Below, piece after piece: positions 27,128 to 35,421 of a DNA stretch of 64,000 nucleotides. This DNA is from Helicobacter sp. MIT 99-5507 (lineage in GTDB: Bacteria; Campylobacterota; Campylobacteria; Campylobacterales; Helicobacteraceae). The position numbers were made by a program, and so were the translations under genes. Every line of letters starts with the position of its first letter. The stretch's first letter is position 1. The notes below the pieces were generated by a model. It was not told the DNA's origin. It saw only the letters and a list, made by a program, of their open reading frames with translations, and did not search any database. The stretch is from the NCBI RefSeq assembly GCF_003364295.1, contig NZ_NXLO01000004.1, positions 186,001-250,000 of the forward strand, given 5' to 3'.

Positions 27128-27830
27128 ATCTGTATTAGTAACTGGCTCAAGCAGGGGAATTGGTCTTGGTATTGCAAGAAGATTGAAGGCAAATGGATAT
27201 GATGTAATTTTGCATGGTAAAAGCGATTCTAAGTCTTTAGAAAATGCAAAAAATGAGCTAAATTCAAAAGCGTTGATTTTTGATGTAGCAGATACAAATG
27301 AATGCAAAAGAGTGCTTGATGAGTTTGCTAATTCAAATCAAGCTCTATGGGGAATAGTATTAAACGCAGGAATCACAAATGATAATACTTTTGTAGGTTT
27401 AGAAGAAGATGATTGGAAGAATGTAATTAATGTGAATCTAAATAGCTTTTATAATGTATTAAAGCCACTTTTAATGCCAATTATTAGAAAAAAACAAGGT
27501 AGAATCGTAGTAATTAGCTCTGTATCTGGAATCATAGGCAATAGAGGTCAAAGTAATTATAGTGCATCAAAAGCAGGATTAATAGGAGCAGCAAAATCTT
27601 TAGCTATAGAGCTAGCTAGTCGCAATATAACCGTAAATGTAGTAGCACCAGGACTAATTGATACTGAGCTAACACAAGTAAGCATTCCGCTAGATGAAAT
27701 ATTAAAGTTAATTCCTGCTAAACGTAGTGGTAATGTAGATGAAGTAAGTGGGCTCGTAAATTTTTTATTAAGTGATGAGGCTAGTTATATTACAAAACAA
27801 GTTATTGGAGTAAATGGAGGATTGTGTTGA
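27120..27830 (+). CDS. apeQ: 3-ketoacyl-ACP reductase of the cluster (FabG/ApeQ-like)
   Basis: A 236-residue short-chain dehydrogenase. It has the NADP-binding TGSSRGIGLGIA, LNAGIT, the catalytic serine in ISSVSGIIGNRG, YSASKAG with the Tyr-Lys pair, and the C-terminal VIGVNGG. It reduces 3-ketoacyl-ACP before dehydration. It is clearly distinct from the housekeeping fabG at 36662, which is longer and sits among the primary fatty-acid genes. It is embedded between dehydratase and ketosynthase with overlaps on both sides. Confidence 0.9.
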   Translation: MNKSVLVTGSSRGIGLGIARRLKANGYDVILHGKSDSKSLENAKNELNSKALIFDVADTNECKRVLDEFANSNQALWGIVLNAGITNDNTFVGLEEDDWKNVINVNLNSFYNVLKPLLMPIIRKKQGRIVVISSVSGIIGNRGQSNYSASKAGLIGAAKSLAIELASRNITVNVVAPGLIDTELTQVSIPLDEILKLIPAKRSGNVDEVSGLVNFLLSDEASYITKQVIGVNGGLC

Positions 27831-29041
27831 GAGTATTTGTCGTAGGATATGGGATTGTAAGCACTTTTGGCAAAAGTTGGAGTGAATTTAGAAGTGCTTT
27901 GCTTAAAAAACAAAATGCTGTAAAATATATGCAAGAATGGGAAAAATATCAAGAATTGACCACATATTTGGCTGCACCAATTATAGATTACTCACATCCA
28001 AAAGAGTGGAGTAGAAAAGATTTAAGAAGCCTTGGAAGAGTATCGCAATATAGTGTTGAAGCAGCTGGACTTGCTTTGAAAATGGCTGGGCTTTTTGGAG
28101 ATGAGAGTATTAAGGATGGAAGAATGGGTGTTGCAAGCGGATCAAGCACTGGAAGCACTGATGCAATCATGCAGCTTGCAAAACTTATGTTTGCAGGAGA
28201 GAGTGATTGTAATGCAAACTCGTATATAAAATCTATGCCACACACAACAGCTGCAAATATTGCAATTTTTTATGGATTAAAAGGGCGTATGATACCTACA
28301 TCATCAGCTTGCACATCTGCATCCCATGCTATTGGGTATGCTTATGAAGCAATCAAATATGGCAAAATTCCAATTATGTTAGCAGGTGGTGCTGAAGAGC
28401 TTTGTCCTAGTGAGTGTTATGTATTTAATTCATTATATGCTACAAGTCAGAAAAACTCTACACCAAATCTAACTCCTAGTCCATTTGATATCAATCGTGA
28501 TGGGCTTGTTCTTGGTGAGGGAGCTTGTATGCTAGTATTAGAGGGAGAAGAAAGTATGATTAAAAGGGGAGCTAAACCTATTGCTGAAGTTGTAGGTTTT
28601 GGCTCAACTTGTGATGGGACTCATGTTGTAAAACCTGAAGCAAAAACTATGCAAAGTGCAATGAAATTAGCTCTAAAAGATGCCAATATCACTCCAGATA
28701 AGATAGGTTATATCAGTGCCCATGCTACAGCTACAAAATGGGGAGATATAGTAGAATCTCATGCTACAAATAATCTTTTTGGAGATAGGGTTGCTATTAG
28801 TTCATTAAAAAGTTATATTGGTCATACTCTTGGTGCTTGTGGAGCAATAGAGAGTGTAGCTAGTATTGAGATGATGAATGAAGGTTTGTTTGCCCCAACT
28901 ATCAATTTAGAAAATGTAGATAGTGAATGTGCAAAATTAGACTATTTAAAAGATTTTAAAGAAATAAATACAAACTATGTGATGAATAATAATTTTGCAT
29001 TTGGCGGTGTAAATACATCTTTAATCTTTAAAAAAGTATAG
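27827..29041 (+). CDS. apeR: Beta-ketoacyl-ACP synthase, second cluster ketosynthase (ApeR-like)
   Basis: A 404-residue FabF-like condensing enzyme with an intact triad: SSACTSASHA, SAHATATKWGD (ATAT replacing the usual GTST) and SLKSYIGHTLGACG. Other core segments are MLAGGAEEL and NRDGLVLGEGA. GGAGG at 27816-27820 fits a TTG start at 27827; a GTG one codon earlier is only three bases from it. With ApeO it makes two active ketosynthases in the cluster. A 64-base gap with its own AAGGAG ribosome site follows. Confidence 0.88.
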   Translation: MRVFVVGYGIVSTFGKSWSEFRSALLKKQNAVKYMQEWEKYQELTTYLAAPIIDYSHPKEWSRKDLRSLGRVSQYSVEAAGLALKMAGLFGDESIKDGRMGVASGSSTGSTDAIMQLAKLMFAGESDCNANSYIKSMPHTTAANIAIFYGLKGRMIPTSSACTSASHAIGYAYEAIKYGKIPIMLAGGAEELCPSECYVFNSLYATSQKNSTPNLTPSPFDINRDGLVLGEGACMLVLEGEESMIKRGAKPIAEVVGFGSTCDGTHVVKPEAKTMQSAMKLALKDANITPDKIGYISAHATATKWGDIVESHATNNLFGDRVAISSLKSYIGHTLGACGAIESVASIEMMNEGLFAPTINLENVDSECAKLDYLKDFKEINTNYVMNNNFAFGGVNTSLIFKKV

Positions 29042-29105
29042 ACAAATATAAAGATTTAGCTAGAATTGCACCTTTTAATCAAATATTTTTTAAGGAGAAT
29101 ATTAT

Positions 29106-29792
29106 TTGCAAATTGGAATTTCTAAAGTAAGTGCCATAATATCTCCTAATTTTATTTTACCTAGTGAATTTAGTCATTTAGAACATTACAAAAAAGAGTT
29201 TAATCTTAAATTTGGAGCTATGGAATTAAGGAGAATGCTGAATGCTTTAAAATGTGCATTAAACATAGTAGATTCTCTAAATATAGATAAAGAAATATTG
29301 CAAAATATACCCATAGTATTTAGTTCTTTTAGTGGAGAGAGTAATCATTGTGTTAAGTTGCTTAAAAATTTAAAAGAGGATTTTGTATCTCCTACAGCTT
29401 TTTCTTTATCTGTATTAAATGCTACACCTGCACAAATGGCTATATTTTATAAAAATCAAAATGAAATATCTAGTATTAGCTCTAAAAATAGCCTAGAATA
29501 TGGTCTTATTAATGCTATTATCAAACCAGATAAAAAAGTGCTTTTAATCAACTATGAAGAGATTTCGAATGATTTTGAGAATTTCTCATATTATGCTTTA
29601 GGAATGCTTTTAGATAAAGAATATAAAAAATGTGTTTGCACTCTTAATTTTTCTTCACAAGAGCCAAAAGATAATCATATTTATCAAAGCCCTTTTTTAC
29701 TTTTAAGCAATCTTATTGATGTGAAAAATCATTCTTGGAGCGTAGATTCAAATTTAAAATGGAATTGGACTATAAGCTGTGCAGATAGTTAG
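29106..29792 (+). CDS. apeC: Ketosynthase-like chain-length factor (ApeC-like)
   Basis: A 228-residue protein of the short ketosynthase-N-terminal-like type: ELRRMLNALKCALNIVD, IVFSSFSGESN, SPTAFSLSVLNATPAQMAIF and VLLINYEE. No catalytic cysteine or the two KS histidines are present, as expected for a chain-length factor that pairs with an active ketosynthase. In aryl polyene systems the ApeO-ApeC type heterodimer sets chain length. The start is TTG at 29106 after AAGGAGAATATTA. It overlaps the acyltransferase gene. Confidence 0.8.
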   Translation: MQIGISKVSAIISPNFILPSEFSHLEHYKKEFNLKFGAMELRRMLNALKCALNIVDSLNIDKEILQNIPIVFSSFSGESNHCVKLLKNLKEDFVSPTAFSLSVLNATPAQMAIFYKNQNEISSISSKNSLEYGLINAIIKPDKKVLLINYEEISNDFENFSYYALGMLLDKEYKKCVCTLNFSSQEPKDNHIYQSPFLLLSNLIDVKNHSWSVDSNLKWNWTISCADS

Positions 29793-30522
29793 AATCTTAC
29801 TTGCAGGTTTTTTATTTTCTTTATTTGGCTTGATATGTTTAGTAGGCAATATTGTATTTTTACCAATAATAATCCTAAGACTAAATAAATTTAAATTTTT
29901 TGAGAATCTTGCACGTGATTTGGTGTATTTATCTTGGAATTTTTTTATATTTTCTACTAAGATTCTTGGATATTTGGATTATGAATTTGAAAACTTTAAC
30001 AAGCTTGGTAAGGCTAGTCAATTAGTAATTGCCAATCATCCTTCTTTGCTAGATGTTGTTTTTATCTTATCAAAGGTTAAACGAATCAATTGTATAGTAA
30101 AAAATGATTTATCTAAAAATATATTTTTAAGCCCTGCTATTAAAGCATCTAACTATATATTAAACACAAAAGATGAATATCTTTTAAATAGAAGCTTAGA
30201 AGTTTTAAAAAATGGAGAGAGTTTGTTGGTATTTCCAGAAGGCACAAGAACAAAAGAAATAATCAAATTTCACAAAGCTCCATTTTATATTGCTATTCAT
30301 GGTGCAAGGGTTATTACACCAATATTTATTTATATGAATCCACGATCTTTACAAAAGGGAGCTAAATGGTATCAAACCCCAAAAACTAAGATAAAGTATA
30401 AGATCAAAATTAATAAAAATTTAGAAATAAGTGAATTTTTACATGATAAACCAAATTCAATTCGTGTAAAAGCACTATATCAAACTATGAATGAAATTTA
30501 TAAAAAGGAGATAATATGCTAA
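29779..30522 (+). CDS. apeD: PlsC-type acyltransferase (ApeD-like)
   Basis: A 247-residue membrane-associated acyltransferase with an N-terminal hydrophobic segment, the NHPSLLDV block (HX4D motif) and FPEGTRT, the two catalytic boxes of 1-acylglycerol-3-phosphate acyltransferases. In aryl polyene clusters this protein is thought to move the polyene acyl group onto a lipid acceptor. It overlaps the chain-length factor gene by 14 bases and the first ACP gene by seven. Confidence 0.83.
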   Translation: MQIVRILLAGFLFSLFGLICLVGNIVFLPIIILRLNKFKFFENLARDLVYLSWNFFIFSTKILGYLDYEFENFNKLGKASQLVIANHPSLLDVVFILSKVKRINCIVKNDLSKNIFLSPAIKASNYILNTKDEYLLNRSLEVLKNGESLLVFPEGTRTKEIIKFHKAPFYIAIHGARVITPIFIYMNPRSLQKGAKWYQTPKTKIKYKIKINKNLEISEFLHDKPNSIRVKALYQTMNEIYKKEIIC

Positions 30523-30767
30523 TTGATGAAGTTAAACAATTAATTATTACATCATTAAATCTACCAGATTTAAAACTAAGTGATATTGATGAAAACGCAC
30601 CACTTTTTAATGATGGCTTAGGACTTGATAGTGTCGATGCTCTAGAGCTTAGCCTAGCTATTAAAAAAGAGTATAATATAGAGCTAGATGCTAAAACAAT
30701 GGATTTAAAATCTATATTTTATAGTGTTAAAAGTTTAAGTGAATTTATAGCAGAACAAAGGAAATGA
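30516..30767 (+). CDS. apeE: Acyl carrier protein of the cluster (ApeE-like)
   Basis: An 83-residue carrier protein with the phosphopantetheine serine in GLGLDSVDALEL. Acidic helices and length are typical. It is one of two tandem ACPs; characterised aryl polyene systems also have two, ApeE and ApeF. One base separates it from the second ACP. A ribosome site AAAAGGAG precedes the ATG. Confidence 0.88.
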   Translation: MLIDEVKQLIITSLNLPDLKLSDIDENAPLFNDGLGLDSVDALELSLAIKKEYNIELDAKTMDLKSIFYSVKSLSEFIAEQRK

Positions 30768-30768
30768 T

Positions 30769-31020
30769 ATGACTAAAGAACAAATTTTTACTATGCTTCA
30801 AGAAGCTTTAATTGAGCTTTTTGAGATACCAAAAGATAAAATCACACTTGAAGCTAAAATATATGAGGATTTAGAAATTGATAGTATAGATGCAATCGAT
30901 ATGCTAGATTATATCAAGAAAAAAACAGGCTACAGAATGGATGCTGCCGACTTTAAAGAGATCAGAACTTTGGGTGATATTGTCAATGTTGTCTTTAAGA
31001 AATTATCCCAGATTTCTTAA
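30769..31020 (+). CDS. apeF: Second acyl carrier protein of the cluster (ApeF-like)
   Basis: An 83-residue ACP with the modified serine in LEIDSIDAIDML. The sequence is only distantly similar to its neighbour, so the two are not a recent duplicate and probably serve different steps, for example starter loading versus elongation. The end overlaps the next membrane protein gene. Confidence 0.88.
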   Translation: MTKEQIFTMLQEALIELFEIPKDKITLEAKIYEDLEIDSIDAIDMLDYIKKKTGYRMDAADFKEIRTLGDIVNVVFKKLSQIS

Positions 31021-31552
31021 AATATTTAATATTATATTAGTATGTATTGGGATTTGTTATCCCTTTTTGTTATTCCTATTCCCTGAAAATACATTTATTT
31101 TTATAGCTATGATAGGGATTTGTATATTGAGAGCTTTAAGTATTAATTCTTGGCAAAGATTGGCTTGGATTCTGCTTGGCTCTATATTTTTAATACATTT
31201 TTTAATAGGACTAAAAGATTTAATATATATATATCCAGTATTTATAAATATGCTTTTTTGCATAGTATTCTTACTATCACTAAATGGTGAGGCACTAATC
31301 ACGCAAATAGCAAAAAAACAAGCTCAAATAAGAGGAAAAGTATTAGATAACAAAGCTATAAAATATACTAGAAATTTAACTAAAATTTGGATTTTATTTT
31401 TTATTATAAATGGTTTGATATCATTGTGCCTTATATTTTTAGAAGATAAAGTGTATTGGATGATTTATTGTGGCGTAGTTAGCTATATTTTAATTGGAAT
31501 CTTATTTATAGCTGAGTTTTTATATAGAAAATTTATTTTACAGGTATCATAA
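30986..31552 (+). CDS. apeG: Inner membrane protein of the cluster (ApeG/COG4648-like)
   Basis: A 188-residue integral membrane protein with five or six hydrophobic segments and the conserved-looking LSINSWQRLAW, LYPVFIN-like YIYPVFINMLFC and KYTRNLTKIWILFF. The size and the position after the two ACPs match the COG4648 membrane protein of aryl polyene clusters, whose biochemical role is unclear. The ATG at 30986 is preferred (35-base overlap with the ACP gene); an ATG at 30941 would add 15 residues that read as a shadow of the ACP. Confidence 0.7.
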   Translation: MLSLRNYPRFLKIFNIILVCIGICYPFLLFLFPENTFIFIAMIGICILRALSINSWQRLAWILLGSIFLIHFLIGLKDLIYIYPVFINMLFCIVFLLSLNGEALITQIAKKQAQIRGKVLDNKAIKYTRNLTKIWILFFIINGLISLCLIFLEDKVYWMIYCGVVSYILIGILFIAEFLYRKFILQVS

Positions 31553-31567
31553 TGCAGGTATATTTTA

Positions 31568-33169
31568 ATGTTAAATAATTTTAATCCAAATTCATCTTTT
31601 ATTTTTAATGGTTCTAAAAAAAGCTTTGATAATTTTTTAAAAGATATATATAGTTTTTCTAAACATTTAAAATCACAATATATAGAAATCTTTACCAATA
31701 ATAGCTATCTTTTTATGGTTGCATTTTTTGGAGCTATTTTAAATAAAAGCAAACCTTATTTATTATCATATAATTTGCCAAGCAAGGATAGAGCATTTTT
31801 TGATGATGAATCTATAAGCAGTCTTTTGTCAGATTGTAGCGATTTTGATTCTACTTTGATGAAATTGGATTTAGATTCTGTATTTTTTATACAGACTTCA
31901 GGTAGCAGTGGAAATCATAAAAATATAGAAAAATCTATAAATCAAATGATTAAAGAGGCTACTTTTTTATCTAATCATTTTAATATCAAAAGCAATACTA
32001 CAATTTTATCAAGCATTTCACATCAACATTTATTTGGGCTTACATTTAAAATATTTGTAGCATTAAAAAGTGGAGTAAATATAGATTGTCAAACTCTAAA
32101 TTATCCTGAATTATTAAGTGCTAATATAGCAAATCTAGATTCTAAAAATCACAAAATTATACTTTTAAGCTCTCCTGTACTTCTTGATTCACTATCTAAG
32201 AAAAATAATATAGATGAATTTAATAAAATTACGACCATATTTACCGCTGGCTCTAAGCTAAATGAAAGCACAAGAGCGATTTTAAATAAGCTAATAAAAT
32301 CACAAATTATAGAGATTTATGGTAGTAGTGAGACTGGAGTGATTGCTAGTAATATAGATGGTGCATTTAGGGTATTTCCTGATGTTAAAATTAGCCATGA
32401 TGATAAATCGCGTCTTATTGTAAGATCACCATGGCAAGATTGTGAAGGTGGATTTTTATCTAATGATTGTGTAGAGATAGAAGGTGATAGATTAAAAATT
32501 ATTGGTCGCTATGATAGAATAATCAAACTTCATGATAAAAGACTTAATCTTGATGAGTTAGAGAATATCATTAAAAAAAGTCCAATTATAGAGGATGTAG
32601 CAATATCACAAGATGATAGATATAAAAGATTGGCTGCAATCTTAGTATTAAACAAAGATGGCAAGAATCTCTTTAGAAATAAAGGTAAAAAAGAAATAAT
32701 AAAGCAGATAAACACTCTAGTAACAAAAGAATATAATAGCAAATTAAGATACTTTTATATACGTTCAAAACTTCCTAAAAATACTAATGGTAAGCTCCCT
32801 AAAAATGCAGTTTTAGATTCTATAAATGCAAAAATAAAACCACAATTTAAGCTAGTCTCAAAAGATGCAAACTCATTAAAACTAAATGCATATATTGATG
32901 AGGGTTCTTTTTATTTTAGTGGACATTTTTTAGATTATCCATTAGTTCCTGGATTTATCCAGCTTGGTTTTGTTTTTAATGCGATAAAAGAGCATTTAGG
33001 ATTAGAATATGAGAATATAAAACATATTGAAACTATCAAATTTATGAATTTCTTACGTCCTTGTGATGAAGCCAGCCTAGAGATAAAAACTACAGAAAAT
33101 AAGCTATATTTTAAAATATTTGCAAATGATAAAGAGTGTTCTAATGGTCGCTTAAAGATTAATATTTAG
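31568..33169 (+). CDS. apeH: Fused acyl/aryl-AMP ligase and hotdog dehydratase (ApeH-ApeI fusion)
   Basis: A 533-residue two-domain protein. Residues 1 to about 420 are an adenylate-forming ligase: phosphate loop TSGSSGNHKN, IYGSSETG, GRYDRIIKL and the C-terminal lysine motif NTNGKLPKN. Residues about 430-533 are a FabA/FabZ-like hotdog domain: FYFSGHFLDYPLVPGF with the catalytic histidine, then KFMNFLRPCDEASLEIK. In the E. coli and Xenorhabdus aryl polyene clusters, as I recall, ApeH (ligase) and ApeI (dehydratase) are separate genes, so this is a fusion. The ligase would activate the aryl starter (4-hydroxybenzoate in known systems) for loading onto an ACP. Confidence 0.85.
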   Translation: MLNNFNPNSSFIFNGSKKSFDNFLKDIYSFSKHLKSQYIEIFTNNSYLFMVAFFGAILNKSKPYLLSYNLPSKDRAFFDDESISSLLSDCSDFDSTLMKLDLDSVFFIQTSGSSGNHKNIEKSINQMIKEATFLSNHFNIKSNTTILSSISHQHLFGLTFKIFVALKSGVNIDCQTLNYPELLSANIANLDSKNHKIILLSSPVLLDSLSKKNNIDEFNKITTIFTAGSKLNESTRAILNKLIKSQIIEIYGSSETGVIASNIDGAFRVFPDVKISHDDKSRLIVRSPWQDCEGGFLSNDCVEIEGDRLKIIGRYDRIIKLHDKRLNLDELENIIKKSPIIEDVAISQDDRYKRLAAILVLNKDGKNLFRNKGKKEIIKQINTLVTKEYNSKLRYFYIRSKLPKNTNGKLPKNAVLDSINAKIKPQFKLVSKDANSLKLNAYIDEGSFYFSGHFLDYPLVPGFIQLGFVFNAIKEHLGLEYENIKHIETIKFMNFLRPCDEASLEIKTTENKLYFKIFANDKECSNGRLKINI

Positions 33170-33176
33170 GATATAT

Positions 33177-33887
33177 ATGAAATTTGCATTTTTAATTCCA
33201 TTTTATAATCATCCTGAATCTATAGAAAAATTAGTAGATTATATATCAAAGTATAAAATAGATATTATCATCGTAGATGATGGTTCTAATGCAGACTCAA
33301 AAATAGTCTTAAATAACCTAAAAGATGTAAAGATTCTGACAAGAAAACACAATGGTGGCAAAGGTGCTGCTATTAAGAGTGGATTAAATTTGGCAAAAGA
33401 TCTTATGTATTCTCATATATTTCAAATTGATGCAGATATGCAACATGAATTAAGCAAAATTGATGATTTTATAACTTTATCTAAAAGCAATCCAAACTCA
33501 CTAATTTGTGCTAATCCCATATATGGTAAAGATGCACCAAAATCTAGATTGTATGGTAGAAAAATAACAAATTTTTGGGTGTATATAAATACTTTAGGTG
33601 GTAATTTAAAAGATACAATGTGTGGAATGAGAATCTATCCACTATATTTAATTTATCCTCTTTTAAAAGAGTGTAAAAGTAATAGAATGGATTTTGATAT
33701 AGATATTTTAATATTAGCTTACAAAAATATGATTGATTTTAAATGGATTGATGTAAGAATCAAATATGATAGTGATGGTGTATCGCATTTTAAAGCCCTA
33801 AGAGATAATATTTTAATTAGCAAAATGCATGCTAGGCATTTTTTTGGATTACCTAAATTTATATTTAATAAATACATAAAAGAATAA
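33177..33887 (+). CDS. apeJ: Family 2 glycosyltransferase of the cluster (ApeJ-like)
   Basis: A 236-residue GT-A fold enzyme with IIVDDGSN at the nucleotide-sugar site, the GGKGAAIKSGL segment and the metal-binding QIDADMQHE (DxD). The family uses nucleotide- or lipid-linked sugars; the acceptor here is presumably the polyene lipid or its head group. In some clusters the GT2 and acyltransferase domains form one protein; here they are two genes three bases apart. Confidence 0.82.
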   Translation: MKFAFLIPFYNHPESIEKLVDYISKYKIDIIIVDDGSNADSKIVLNNLKDVKILTRKHNGGKGAAIKSGLNLAKDLMYSHIFQIDADMQHELSKIDDFITLSKSNPNSLICANPIYGKDAPKSRLYGRKITNFWVYINTLGGNLKDTMCGMRIYPLYLIYPLLKECKSNRMDFDIDILILAYKNMIDFKWIDVRIKYDSDGVSHFKALRDNILISKMHARHFFGLPKFIFNKYIKE

Positions 33888-33889
33888 AT

Positions 33890-34846
33890 ATGACTAAAAA
33901 TTGGTGGCAAAAACAAGAGAAAGCTGGAATCTTTTGGCTAAATCTAACTATAACCTTAGTCGATTTGCTTCCTAAGTTTTTACTTTATACATTTGTATTT
34001 TTTGTAACTTTAATATATTTTTTAATCTCTAAAAATGAAAGATTGAAATTAAGAGAATTTTATAAACAAATTGCAATTTATACCAATCAAAAAAAAGCTG
34101 GATTCTTTAAAGAAAGTTTCATGATTTATCGTAATTTTTATGAATTTGGAATATCAATATGCGATAAAATTGCTGTTTGGAAAAATAAAATACAATATAA
34201 AGATTTAAATATAATAAATGTAGATACTTTAAATAAAGAATTAAAAGGTGGGCTTAAGGGTTCAATCTTGCTTACAAGCCACTATGGAAATATAGAAATA
34301 GCACGTGCTTTGTCAAATTCTTTTTCAAAGTTAAATATAGTGATTCTAGTTTATAAAAGTAATTCTAGTGCATTTTTGGATATGATAAATAAAATAAGCA
34401 AAAATAAACTAAAAATGATTTTTATAGATGATTTAGATTTTGCTACTATTTTAGAATTACAAAATATAGTAGAAAATGGTATGCATATAGGGATCATGGG
34501 AGATAGAGTCGCATTATCAAGTGATAAAAATATTAAGCTAGATTTTCTTGGCAAAAGTTGCTGTTTTTCTATGGGTGCTTATTTAATAGCAGGGATTTTA
34601 AAAACTAGAATCAATACTCTTTGGTGTGAGAGGATTGGTGGAAAATATCATATAGAAATAGAGCAAATCAGTCGTAGTGATGATAATAAAGATGGAGTAG
34701 TAAATCTAAAAAAAGATAGAGCAAAGAGTGTTATTTGGATAATGCAAGCATATATCAAATCTCTAGAAAAAAGAGTGATAAAAAATCCACAATTGTGGTT
34801 TAATTTTTATGATTATTGGAATCAAGATGTTAAAACGAAGATATGA
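33890..34846 (+). CDS. LpxL/HtrB-type lysophospholipid acyltransferase
   Basis: A 318-residue membrane-anchored protein with an N-terminal hydrophobic segment (about 20-45), the catalytic HX4E-type box LLTSHYGNIE near residue 130 and the later GIMGDRVAL and WFNFYDYW, all characteristic of the late lipid A acyltransferase family. Here it probably acylates the polyene-linked glycolipid rather than lipid A, given its place between glycosyltransferase and thioesterase. It overlaps the thioesterase gene by 20 bases. Confidence 0.8.
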   Translation: MTKNWWQKQEKAGIFWLNLTITLVDLLPKFLLYTFVFFVTLIYFLISKNERLKLREFYKQIAIYTNQKKAGFFKESFMIYRNFYEFGISICDKIAVWKNKIQYKDLNIINVDTLNKELKGGLKGSILLTSHYGNIEIARALSNSFSKLNIVILVYKSNSSAFLDMINKISKNKLKMIFIDDLDFATILELQNIVENGMHIGIMGDRVALSSDKNIKLDFLGKSCCFSMGAYLIAGILKTRINTLWCERIGGKYHIEIEQISRSDDNKDGVVNLKKDRAKSVIWIMQAYIKSLEKRVIKNPQLWFNFYDYWNQDVKTKI

Positions 34847-35234
34847 ATTTAGGGCTGAATTTTTTGATGCTGATCCTATGGGCATTATGTGGCATGGTAA
34901 TCATGTAAAGTATCTAGAAATGGCGCGTTGCAGACTCTTTGATGAGCTAGATTTTAACTATATCAAAATGAAAAATAATGGCTTTGCTCTACCTATTGTT
35001 AAAATTGATATAAAATATATTAATCCCATACATTTTAATGATGATTTTATAGTAGAAATAAGCCTACTAGATTGCGATATAACATTAAAGTTTTGTTATA
35101 TCATCTTAAGCAAAGATGGGATAAAAATCTCAAAAGCTAGCACAACTCAAGTAGCAGTAACATTGGACAATCAGACATTATATTCTATTCCAAATGAGCT
35201 AAAAACAGCCATATTAAAAGCTAAATCTTTATAA
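34827..35234 (+). CDS. apeK: Hotdog acyl thioesterase (ApeK-like, 4-hydroxybenzoyl-CoA thioesterase family)
   Basis: A 135-residue hotdog protein with the family motif EFFDADPMGIMWHGNHVKYLE, containing the catalytic Asp and the WHxxYxxxxE-like stretch. It could release stalled acyl chains or hydrolyse the finished product from ACP. The ATG at 34827 gives MLKRRYEF, typical of the family; an ATG at 34809 adds six residues without support. It is the last gene of the rightward cluster operon; the next 187 bases hold the prs promoter. Confidence 0.82.
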   Translation: MLKRRYEFRAEFFDADPMGIMWHGNHVKYLEMARCRLFDELDFNYIKMKNNGFALPIVKIDIKYINPIHFNDDFIVEISLLDCDITLKFCYIILSKDGIKISKASTTQVAVTLDNQTLYSIPNELKTAILKAKSL

Positions 35235-35365
35235 ATATAGATAGATTGTTATAGTTTTTAATTAAAGATTCTATGATTTTTAAAAAATGTAAGATATAGA
35301 TAAATTTATATATTATGATATTTCTTTTATATTCTTTTATTGCAACTTAAATTCGTAATTTATAA

Positions 35366-35393
35366 TTGTTTGTTAAATTAATTATCTTATAAT
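35366..35393 (+). promoter_or_regulatory. Promoter for prs
   Basis: TTGTTT at 35366-35371 and TATAAT at 35388-35393 with a 16-base spacer, 28 bases before the prs ATG. It lies in the 187-base gap after the aryl polyene operon, which shows nothing else. Confidence 0.5.
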
Positions 35394-35421
35394 TGTTAGA
35401 AAAATAAAAAGGTTTATGTTA

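Noticed and set aside
30941-30985. Longer N-terminus for the ApeG-like membrane protein
   Set aside because: These codons are a shadow of the second ACP gene; the ATG at 30986 gives a normal family start.
20227-35421. Aryl polyene cluster as a tRNA-integrated genomic island
   Set aside because: It begins 224 bases after tRNA-Arg, but I found no copy of the tRNA 3' end in 35235-35421, no integrase, and base composition like the neighbours. Horizontal origin remains possible without this mechanism.
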